A stretch of 34,874 nt of DNA from Rhypophila decipiens (lineage: Eukaryota; Ascomycota; Sordariomycetes; Sordariales; Naviculisporaceae): the NCBI GenBank assembly GCA_033297075.1, contig MU858321.1:1-34874 (forward strand), given 5' to 3'. The stretch's first letter is position 1; each line of letters begins with the position of its first letter. The notes below the pieces were generated by a model. That model did not search any database. It was not told where the DNA came from and saw only the letters and a list, made by a program, of their open reading frames with translations. Positions 20,791 to 29,541 of the stretch are shown piece by piece. The position numbers were made by a program, and so were the translations under genes.

Positions 20791-21909
20791 TCAAGTCCTA
20801 AACAACTTACTAGCCTCTGAGAAGCTCATACCCCCAGCAATGGCCGCCGCCATCTTGGTGTCCGCCTCGACTTGCTTGGCCATCAACGGGATCGCCTGCT
20901 CGGCCAATTTTTTTGGTAGGACAACCACCCCGTTGATGTCGCCAATGAGATAATCGCCAGGATTGATGGTCATGTCCTGCTCGTCGGTCTGCAGTTTGAC
21001 GGGAACGTTGACGGCTGCTACTTTGAGAAGTTCCGCCGGAGGCGCGGTGCCTACGTCGCGGGCAAAGATCTGACTTTTTGTTAGTCATTGCTGATTTGGA
21101 ACTCGTCTGAGACGGAGCAGGGAAAGACGTACAGGATACCCCAGGTCCCTCTGCTCCTGAACGTCCCTGAACCGCCCGTCGATCACAGATCCTACAGCGC
21201 CACTGGATTTGGCGCGTGTCGACATGAGCCCGCCATATACTGCGTTGGGGATTTTGGGCGGGCAGGATACGAATACCACCGCACCTGATGGGACTGAGTC
21301 GATCTGATCATCGTCGAAGTTCGGTCAGCATGGCAGGCAACCTCATCTCACTTGCAATAGGGCATGACAAACATAATGAGTCGGATGCTTCGGGTGCGGG
21401 TCAGCCAATGGGACATATTGCACCGTGTAGGCCGGCCCGACAATCTTGGTCGGTCCGTTTTGGCGCTCGGGCGACCACATGGTCAGTCCGGAGAGGAAGC
21501 CGCCGTTGCGGAACTTGAGCTTTATGAGTGCATCGGAGACGTCGCATCTGATAACGTATGCATGTTCCAGTTAGCTGATATGGCTAGTGAGTAGGTAGGT
21601 AGTTGAATGACAATTTTTGAGATATGATAAGCCTATCTCTGAGTACAATCACTTTATGGACTGATGTGCTGCTTACGTCGTGTACTCTTGCAATGCTTGG
21701 ACTATCGGGTCCGGATTTGGAGATGTTGTCGCCATTGCCTTCCCGGTTCCCGTCGTCGTCGTCGTCGTGTCTCGCCGGCAAGATGAGCTCGAGAGTACGG
21801 ATATGGCGGGGATGAATAGCCGAGGTTGACGATAACAACGGTTACAGGACTGACGGTATAATGAGAGGATGGGTCGCGATAATGAGATAATTGACGGATA
21901 AGTCCGCAT
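20791..21909 (-). CDS. RraA/HMG-aldolase-like protein with a presequence-like N-terminus, four exons
   Basis: Predicted 285-residue protein of the RraA-like / 4-hydroxy-4-methyl-2-oxoglutarate aldolase superfamily. The exons are 21909-21677, 21547-21373, 21303-21133 and 21069-20791. The introns are 129, 69 and 63 bp with GT-AG ends and exact frame closure. The family core starts at YTTCDVSDAL (~76-85). Its active-site block YGGLMSTRAKSSGAVGSVID leads into DGRFRD (178-183), whose Arg and Asp bind substrate and metal in characterised members, and GDINGVVVLP (236-245) follows. Family members cleave pyruvate-yielding 2-oxo acids or decarboxylate oxaloacetate. Residues 1-~58 are rich in Arg, Ser and Leu without acidic residues before Asp47 and resemble a mitochondrial presequence. 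Met59 could be an alternative start giving a cytosolic form. Substrate assignment is not possible here. Confidence 0.88.
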
Positions 21910-22161
21910 TAGCTCAAACGACTCAAAACTAGCCGGTTTAAAAGAAACCACGACTTTTGGTGATGCAATCCGAACTTATGGGATGGAGTTTGGCACGTGC
22001 TACGGACGTCTTGGTATGCCGATCCGGCGATCTTCCTCATTCCTTTGTGGACCTCTCCGGAATTTGTGGGACATCCGGTGCCGGACTCGGAGACCCGGCT
22101 GGAGGAAGGAACAATCCTCCGTCCTAGACAGAATGCCGGGAATTGCCGCAATTGAGGATAA

Positions 22162-22198
22162 AAGATATTTATATCTTGACCGGTTGACCGGTTGACCG
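22162..22198. repeat. Hairpin plus tandem TTGACCGG repeat
   Basis: A perfect 7-bp inverted repeat with a 2-nt loop (AAGATAT/ATATCTT, 22162-22177) adjoins almost three tandem copies of the octamer TTGACCGG (22176-22198). The octamer array could be a binding-site cluster in the shared spacer, or chance. It is directly visible in the sequence. Confidence 0.8.
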
Positions 22199-23136
22199 TC
22201 CTCATGTTTTCCATTTCGGCATATCTGACGTTTTATTTTTATTTTCTATCGTGGGACGGCTGTCAGCATACGACTCCCACGATGCAATGAGAGTTGGTAT
22301 GTTTTGAACGCCATTGCAGAAGAATATGGCTTCTATCCGTCGTTCTCAGAATACCATATTCGGTAGGTTTTATGAGACTGAAGAGGTGCTTTTGAGCAGT
22401 TCATCGCTGTTGACTAACCCAGTCCAACTTCGGAGCAAATGAGGTGAAGTTCCATAGTATGTCCAACTATTATCTGCCAAGGTGAACTTTGGCCCTGCTC
22501 GCGGTGCCCGGCGTCCCTTTACATGTCGTTGCCAACATGAATGATGAACTATAATGACACTGCACTCTATTCACGACAACTCTTGGCCTCTTGGGTTGTA
22601 TTAAACAAGTTGAAGGATGGGGTAATACAAGACACACCGGACTCCGGGCGCTGCTCTTTATGTTGTGCATTTTTTTCTCGGCAAGAATAACCTCCCAGAA
22701 TCTGCTCCTGAGGGCGAGGTGATGAGCATGTGCAGATCAATTGGGTGTGGGATATCTCATATCAATGTGTACCTGCCGCGCCAACCATGACCACTTGCAC
22801 ACCCACATGAAGACGCCATCACATTTCACGCATCTACGGTATATTTTATATCTACGGTAAAGAAGTTGGGGTTGTCCCGGCCGGAATTAACACACCCCCT
22901 AAGCATGTACCACCGCCGGGTAGTATATAGTTCCCCTGAGCTTGGCGTATATTATCCATAACAGCCGCAATGAATGCACACCCTATATCCTCTTGGTAGT
23001 TGGTAGGAGGAGGGGAGACCCGGCCCGTGTATGTCAGCTTGGCAGACGAATGATTGTCATGGCATCTGAACAGACCTATGTCCATCGCCAACATGCGGCA
23101 TGCCTGTCTCGTCACTCCAAGCAATCTATCCAAAAT

Positions 23137-23268
23137 CCAAATAGGTACTCTTGGAAGATGATTCATCAATGCTTGGCTCGTATGCCCAGATATATCGTCA
23201 CTTCAGTAATCAATCCAGATTCCAAAATAGGTAGTCTTGGAAGATGATTCATCAAATTCTTGGCTCGT
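23137..23268 (+). repeat. Imperfect 45-47 bp direct repeat
   Basis: Copy 1 is at 23137-23181 and copy 2 at 23222-23268. Both share the core TCTTGGAAGATGATTCATCA and end in TTGGCTCGT, with a few mismatches and a small indel between them. The copies start 85 bp apart and lie ~510 bp upstream of the SOD-like gene. They may be a local duplication. Confidence 0.85.
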
Positions 23269-23664
23269 CGTCTTTTACTGGGATATATATCATTCGACCT
23301 GGCCAGCCGGTTGCCTTAGCTCGCCCGGGTGTTCTTGCCTTATCTGATTGTCATCATTTCTCTCGCTTGGGAGCTAGCGACTTGTATAGACCCGGATGCA
23401 ATATGCGGCCGTCCCGTCTCCCGTCACCTCGCCCGTCCCTCCCCCACCGAAAACCCCCTGGGGAATGGAAATAGGGATCGTGGGTCCCTTCGTCTATGGA
23501 GATGATGGAGGTCCGGGAAACGGATATTGTTGTTCGCTGGGACTGGTGCTGTTTATCTTGAGCTGTCCCCATACCGGTCGGTACCAGATAAACAGGGAAT
23601 GGAATTATATTAATCACAGCCGTGGAAACTTTCTGGGGAATGGGAAGACCGGGGCAGTTGGGAG

Positions 23665-23672
23665 TATATAAA
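23665..23672 (+). promoter_or_regulatory. TATA box of the SOD-like gene
   Basis: TATATAAA lies 106-113 bp upstream of the ATG at 23778. This agrees with a transcription start around 23700 and a ~75 nt 5' UTR. Confidence 0.6.
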
Positions 23673-23777
23673 GTCTCGGGGCACCTGGCGTGGCTGATCA
23701 GTGACGGACTTGGATCTCCTCTCAGTCACCACTCTGCTTTTCACGACCGAAAGGACCAAAAGAAAAGAATAACAAAA

Positions 23778-24454
23778 ATGCAGCTCCCTACATCCCTCCT
23801 CCTTCTGGCAACCGGGCTCGCCACCCTCGCCAGCGCCCAAAACGACACCCGCGTAACAGGCAAGCTCGGCGACGCGCGACAAGTCCGCAACAACCCCGTG
23901 ATCGGCGAGGTCTGGCAAGCCAAGTTCAATGGTCCCGTGGTCTTTGGCACCGTCACGGCGGTTGCCCACAGCGTCGGCGTCAACTACACCATTGATGTGA
24001 CTGGCCTGGATGCCGCAAGAGGTCCCTACAGTACGTTTAACTGCCCCCAACTCAAAAAGTAGCTTATAATGGCTAATACGGGCATAAGAATACCACGTCC
24101 ACGCCCGCGCCGTCCCGGAATCCGGCAACTGCACCGACACAGGCGGCCACCTGGACTCTTACCTCCGAGGCGACACACCGCCCTGCGACAGCACGGCGCC
24201 CCAGACCTGCGAGATTGGTGATCTATCGGGCAAGTTTGGGCTTGAGAAAGGACCCGTTATCAACAAGTTGTGAGTTGGCCCCCATCACGCCACATATCAT
24301 ATGCGTTTGCTGACCACACTTTCCAAATAGCTTCAATGACCCCTACTCAGCCCTCAACATCATCAACCTCGGCTATATTGGTGACCGCGGTATTGTCTTC
24401 CACGAGGGAAGCTCGGCCAGAATCGCATGCGCTACCTTGAAGAAGGTCGCCTAG
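23778..24454 (+). CDS. Secreted copper-only superoxide dismutase-like protein, three exons
   Basis: Predicted 185-residue secreted protein. The exons are 23778-24030, 24089-24269 and 24331-24454, with introns of 58 bp (GTACGT...AAG) and 61 bp (GTGAGT...TAG) and exact frame. The signal peptide is residues 1-20, cut at ASA/QN. The SOD Cu/Zn fold is indicated by HVH (His87, His89), GGHLD (His105), GDLSGKFG (127-135) and VFHEG (His169). These four His match the copper ligands of fungal Cu-only SODs such as Candida Sod5. The zinc-site His pair of Cu,Zn enzymes is absent. Cys99/117/125/178 could form two disulfides. The usual KHG after GDLSG is KFG here. No GPI-signal tail is visible, so it is probably released. 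The role would be to dismute extracellular superoxide. Confidence 0.87.
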
Positions 24455-24743
24455 ACAGGAGCGAGGTTGCTACGCGGGTATGATGTGGGCGGATAGGTAT
24501 ACACAAAGGTGCGGCGCTATGTTGGATTAGGGTTTGTAAGTGGTGCAAATACTCTAGCAAACAAAAGTACATAGACGCTTCTATACATACAATATGAGAT
24601 GGCGTGTCGCCAAAACCAAAGCCGTCTGATTGTGGTAATGCAACGCCGTCTAGATGGGTATTCCGTCAAATGCCATCCTTCTATACATGCCTTATGTGTC
24701 CCCTTGCATACAATGTTGGGTCGTGAGTTGCAGTAGCATGTGT

Positions 24744-25676
24744 TTATAGACTCCGTGCAGTAGAGCCCAATGCATATTTGCTGTGTTTCCGGTGAGAATC
24801 CAACAGCTGTTCTGGGTAGGCATGCGTATCTGACGGCAGTCCCGGTTTATAGGGGTACGGGTCGAGTGGAAACTCGTGAAGCATCGCCGGATTGGACGAG
24901 ACTTGACGGTACTTTTGTACCCGCCTGTTCCACCAAAAGTACGACACAACCAGGACAGCAACAACAGCCAACGGTATCGAAATAGCCAGTCCTATTATCC
25001 AAGGAGTGGCGGCAAAAGGAGGAGTTGGTTTCGGCGTGGATGATGGGGACTCGGTGACGGCAGGTGAACCGGTCTCGGAGGGCAATAGGAGCAAATCTGC
25101 AGACTGGTGAACCATTCGGACACCATAGGCAGCAATTCCCATTGCGCCTGGAACAGTAGCAGCCGCTGTGTCATTCGCCATCAACCTCGTCACCGTGGAA
25201 GTCTTCTCCTCCTCAGTCACCGTGATGGCCACCTTCGTTCCGGGCAACATAGGGGCCATCCAAGTACAGTACATATTCTGGAAGGCATCCGACAATGTGG
25301 CCGGGTCGGCGCAGGAAAGACTGATGTCGTCCCGAAAGGGGCAGCATGTGACAGTCGTGAGGCTATGCGATCTGGTATGATGACAAGCACTCCAGTAACC
25401 ACTGGGACATATGATACCGGGGGAGAAGTGCGCCGCCTCGGGGGTTCGAAAACCTGACGGTAGACATGATGTTTGGACGTCCACTACCGCGAGTCCACCA
25501 GTTTCGTATATTCCCGAGCAATCAAGCGGTGGCGTGAACGTCGTCGTGAGAGGGATGTCGGAGTAGGATGTACTTGTCGGGGTCGTTGAGCTCAACGCGA
25601 TGCTTGTGATTGGCGCAGCGGTGGGAGACGACGACGGCGAGAGGCTTTTTCTCGTGTCGGGGATCGATGTTGACAT
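24744..25676 (-). CDS. Ser/Thr-rich single-pass cell-surface protein, 310 aa
   Basis: Single-exon model. The first 45 residues are Ser/Thr/Pro-rich. A cysteine-containing domain (Cys at 53, 71, 90, 98, 111, 112, 122, 137) with the IPLTTTFTPPLDC and ICPSGYWSAC patterns follows. A Pro/Ser/Thr stalk leads to one strong transmembrane helix at about 226-249, closed by the basic WWNRRVQKYR. The cytoplasmic tail is Pro/Tyr/His-rich (about 60 residues). This layout is known from many fungal surface or sensor-like proteins of unknown function. No N-terminal signal peptide is visible. A stop lies in frame upstream of the ATG, but an AG acceptor at about 25683 preceded by a pyrimidine tract leaves room for a missed first exon. 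The gene is convergent with the SOD-like gene. Confidence 0.7.
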   Translation of the reverse strand: MSTSIPDTRKSLSPSSSPTAAPITSIALSSTTPTSTSYSDIPLTTTFTPPLDCSGIYETGGLAVVDVQTSCLPSGFRTPEAAHFSPGIICPSGYWSACHHTRSHSLTTVTCCPFRDDISLSCADPATLSDAFQNMYCTWMAPMLPGTKVAITVTEEEKTSTVTRLMANDTAAATVPGAMGIAAYGVRMVHQSADLLLLPSETGSPAVTESPSSTPKPTPPFAATPWIIGLAISIPLAVVAVLVVSYFWWNRRVQKYRQVSSNPAMLHEFPLDPYPYKPGLPSDTHAYPEQLLDSHRKHSKYALGSTARSL

Positions 25677-26514
25677 TGTAGCTATTTAGGGAAAGAAAGT
25701 AAAAGAATTGGTCACAAGACGACCTCGTGGCGGTTGCGGGAGCCAAGAGTTCTTGATGGGTCGGTGGAGGTCGTCGTCGTCAACACCTAGAAGGATCTAG
25801 CATGAGCAAGACAGCAAGCAATTTCACCGCGAAATTTGCAGCATCAAAGTTTGGGATCGAACTCCGTCTGGTACTTTTCCAGTTCGTGCGCAGTGATGCT
25901 GAATATGAAGGGTTTCGCATCGTTTGAGGCGAATGCAACCACGCTATCGCAAACCATCACTGCGTAGCGCTTCATCACCGAAGCAGGGGTCGTTGACCAG
26001 CCATTGATGCATCAAAGGGAACACAGAGGCTGTGCAATGGGGGGTATCAAGACCAAATGGGCCAAGGTGCAAGATGAACTTTCATCTTTGTAGGCGTGAA
26101 TGCCATCACAATGGCAACTTGTTGGTCATCATCCGGTTGATGAAGTTTGGAAACAAACGCAAAGGCCTGAAAGTTGGGGAACAATTCATTTGGGGTGATG
26201 ATGGCATCCCGATAAGATAAGAAGCTTCTCTTTCGAAGCTGCAGGGCTTCAACCTTGTTGTGGGGCGGAAAATTGCGTGCACGGGCCATATTCCAGCCAT
26301 AGCAGACCCACATCCCACCAAAAACCAGCCCTTTTGTGCTGTGGCGGAGCGGTTCAAATTTGACCCGCCCCTCACCCACACACCCTAGGGCGTAACCAAG
26401 CGGAAATTTGCACAATCGCGGCCAAAATACATAGCGTGCGCTGTCCACGAAGCAACGACACCGACCGAAACCCGACAACCACACACCCCGACGACATCGC
26501 CAACAGCCGTCAAA
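25677..26514. promoter_or_regulatory. Divergent spacer containing the eL42 promoter
   Basis: About 840 bp between the surface-protein gene (minus) and eL42 (plus). Minus-strand open frames reaching across 26047-26691 overlap the real ribosomal protein exon and are shadows. The part proximal to eL42 should carry its promoter. Confidence 0.5.
26382..26387 (+). promoter_or_regulatory. ACCCTA element upstream of eL42
   Basis: ACCCTA lies ~130 bp upstream of the eL42 ATG. ACCCTA-type boxes (Tbf1/homol-E-like) are common in fungal ribosomal protein promoters. A single 6-mer is weak evidence, but the location fits. Confidence 0.3.
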
Positions 26515-27475
26515 ATGGTCAACGTACCCAAGACCCGGAAGACCTTCTGCAAGAGCAGCCAGTGCGGAAAGCACCAACTGCACAAGGTCACCCAGTACAA
26601 GGCAGGCAAGGCCTCTGCTTTCGCGCAGGGTAAGCGTCGTTACGACCGCAAGCAGTCTGGATACGGTGGTCAAACAAAGCCCGTTTTCCACAAGAAGGCG
26701 AAGACGACCAAGAAGATTGTGCTCAGACTAGTGAGTTCGACCCGGAGGATGCGACATTTTGGAGATGGAGGGGCTGGCGTTCTAAACTGATGGTGATTTT
26801 AGGAATGCTCTGCGTGCAAGGCCAAGAAGCAGCTCCCTCTCAAGCGCTGCAAGCACTTCGAGCTCGGGTAAGTTTTTCTGTCGATTCTTTGAAGTTGCGA
26901 AATTGGTCTCCGTCCCGGATCTCGAACAAAATTCCCCGCGATTCGACATCGATCTGGTTTGGCGACCGATTTACCGAGTCGAGATACTTGATCGAAACCC
27001 TTTTGCCAGTCGAACGAAAACCGAGATTTCACGAGATCGTCCTTTCATGTCAATCACCAGGCGAATGACCTGTCTTGGAAATGGGAGCGTTGGTCGAATC
27101 TCGCAGTTGAGGTGGGCTCGTGGTTTTGGGCCAGTTGAGTCGTTCTGGGTGTCGTCAAAACTTGGAGCTGCAATGCCCCTGGGTTGGAGCTTGATGCGAC
27201 CACGATTCCATACACGTATCCGAAACCGCCAAAAGCTGGAAGAACGAAGGAGACGAGACACACAACTGCGACACAATCGGCATCTGGACAAAAAATCGGG
27301 CGATAACATCCGATCTGTGCTTGAGCTTTCCGGCCACGAGTCAACCGCATCGTTTGAACAGTTCAGATCCGAGGACGGGGCCTTTTGCTGACCAGTTTTG
27401 CTCCGCAACACGTGCTGACGTTTCTCTCTTTACAGTGGTGACAAGAAGACCAAGGGTGCTGCCCTCGTCTTCTAA
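26515..27475 (+). CDS. rpl42: 60S ribosomal protein eL42 (L44), three exons
   Basis: Component of the large ribosomal subunit near the E site, 106 residues, the same length as in yeast. The exons are 26515-26730, 26803-26867 and 27436-27475; the introns are 72 bp (GTGAGT...TAG) and 568 bp (GTAAGT...CAG). The sequence begins [13 protein letters not shown] and contains [23 protein letters not shown] and HKKAKTTKK blocks. It ends KTKGAALVF. The zinc-binding cysteines are visible as Cys12/Cys17 and ECSAC...RCKH. Residue 56 is Pro, the state linked to cycloheximide sensitivity (Gln at this site gives resistance in several yeasts). The second intron is far longer than every other intron in the window. 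Confidence 0.98.
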
Positions 27476-29541
27476 ACGCTTTACGTCTGGAGCAATCGGT
27501 GGCGGCATGATGACGGAGAGGTCAACTACTCTAATCTTGGTAAAAATGGCCGTGCATGATATATTTTCGGGCATGGCATGTGGTTGAAATTGAGGCTTGG
27601 GTTTGATCTTGGCATGGGAATCGCTGGTTCATTAAAGGAACATGTACATGGCACGGATGACTCGGGCACGGAAAACGAGCACAATATCATCCTTGGGGGG
27701 CGTTACGTCTTGCGCTTCATCTCTTTCTTACCAAATGCCTGCCACCGATACCATTACTCTCTTGCATGCGCACCACCGACATTGTGAGGGCTTGTCGTCT
27801 GGGTTCCCACAAAGTTATGATACCCACGGCGCCGAGAGCGTTGGTCCGATGGTGGACAGTTCTCGTGGGGATGATGGGGTAGTCAGGCCAGACGAGAGTT
27901 GGTAGCTGCCCGAAGTCAATACATGCTCTCCCTCTATTTTCCTGGTGCTTCCAGGACATGAAGTCCAAGCGACCAAACAACGATATGACCCTTATTGCCT
28001 ACAATGTGAGCGTGCTGAGCGGTTCGAAAATGGGACAACAGCAAGGCGTTGACACTTGTCTACCACCAAGGGGGCTGAGGAGGCTTTTGTCGCAACATTC
28101 GTCGACGTGAATTTGTACGATGACAAATGCAAGACTTGGACGAGGAGAGACGCTGTCCGTCCACGTGATCTGGTTTTGAAGGAGCAAAGCAAGGGATACC
28201 GGCAGCTGACCGGTACTCCGCCGGCACTTCTGATCGGCGTAACATCGGGAATTCTCTCCAGAAAGCAACCTCACATTCGACCTTTCACGAACGATCTTGA
28301 GCATCCTTATAAACTAGGGCTCAAGTGGCGCTGTATCTCAGATTTCCCATGTCTTGCCCTTGCATCACGGATGACGAGACCCATCTCACGGCTGCGATGT
28401 GAACGTTATGAAATGTGAAGGAAAGCGCACAAAAGAAAAGGCGGGAGTGGACGATGAAAAAGGCAAGTGTGATCCGGGAAGGAGCTGCGAGTTTTTTTGC
28501 AGGTGTGGCGTGCTGGAAGCAGCTGAGTTTCCACAGTCCCGGGCTCACGAGCCCCTCACCTTCAACACGGCAGGTCGCAGCGGGGGAAAAGCCTGAACGG
28601 GATCACCACGCGCTGACGTTCCCAGAGGCATGACCGGTTATCTTCATTTATTTGTTCAAGCACATTTGTTATTTATCGACAAAAATATTCTGTCTGCTCA
28701 AGTGACATGACAGACGAAACGCGTGGCCACATCTGCCAAACATCAGATTCCGGCTTCGACAGCTCAACAGCCAATACGGTCGCGTATCGACAAATGCCCA
28801 AGCCACCACCATCGAACGCCGACTCTCTTGCCTCTGTCTCGTGAGAGGTTGAGATAGAGCCGTGGGCCAGGATGGCGCAGCAGGGATTCCATACCGCGCG
28901 ACTGGCAATCCAAGACGCTACCACTCAGCCGCTCCTGCAGGTGTTCGGCTCTTCAAACTTGCACTGTATCTATCACACATCAAATTTCGGCGCTGGTGAA
29001 CTGGCGATGGAAATATGTGTTCTAGGCCTGCTGCCAGTGCAGCTTGCCAGCAGTAACCCGTATCGTGCTACCCAATGGACATTGCCTGCTCTCCTTTCCT
29101 CGTTTGGGCCAAGCCTCAAGCCCTATCGGAAGACGGAGGACGCCCACCGCGCTGGCTCATAGCTGGGATGGCTGGTGACTGAACTTGTCGCTGCTGCGTT
29201 GACTGGCTGGTTTATTCTTCTCATTTGTTGCAGCCTGTGGAAGCTCACATGCTTTTTTTGTGTCTGGTCGTGCTTGTTTCAACTGCAACCCTTGAGGTTG
29301 TCTCTATTTTCTTTCTTGGTTGAGTGAACCACAGATTGCGAATTCCAGAATCGAGATACGTATGAGAGCATGTTGATATATGCAAAAGGGGGTAGATCGC
29401 AATACCTCCCACAACCCTAACTTCAGCCCCGAACTGTCCCAAGTTTCTTCCTATCGATCTCGGCTGCTGAGCCATAGAGGCCGCGGGCGCCCGTCGCGCT
29501 GGATAGCAAGGCAGTTGTGGGTAGACGACGACACTCGAGAA
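27476..29541. other. About 2 kb without a supported gene
   Basis: The stretch lies between eL42 and the DUF3433 gene, both on the plus strand. Several 60-120 codon open frames on both strands show no domains or splice continuity. A minus-strand stretch at 28880-28938 has box A- and box B-like similarity to tRNAs but does not fold as a complete one. The last part must contain the promoter and 5' UTR of the large surface protein gene. Confidence 0.4.

Larger units (their letters stand above)
21910..23664. other. About 1.75 kb divergent spacer, no gene supported
   Basis: The spacer lies between the RraA-like gene (minus) and the SOD-like gene (plus). It contains a short tandem repeat (22176-22198), a hairpin beside it (22162-22177) and an imperfect 45-47 bp direct repeat (23137-23268), annotated separately. 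Open frames of up to ~100 codons lack any coding evidence. Confidence 0.45.

Noticed and set aside
26047..26691. 214-codon minus-strand open frame over the eL42 promoter and exon 1
   Set aside because: It overlaps the unambiguous eL42 exon on the other strand and has no domain.
28880..28938. tRNA-like stretch on the minus strand with box A-like GGCTGAGTGG, a box B-like sequence and a 5-bp closing stem
   Set aside because: It is only ~59 nt, the anticodon arm does not pair and the T-loop is off-consensus. At best it is a degenerate tRNA fragment; tRNAscan-SE would settle it.
29380..29541. Upstream start for the DUF3433 protein
   Set aside because: The 54 extra residues look non-coding. The Met at 29542 is followed by a typical acidic/basic cytosolic leader.
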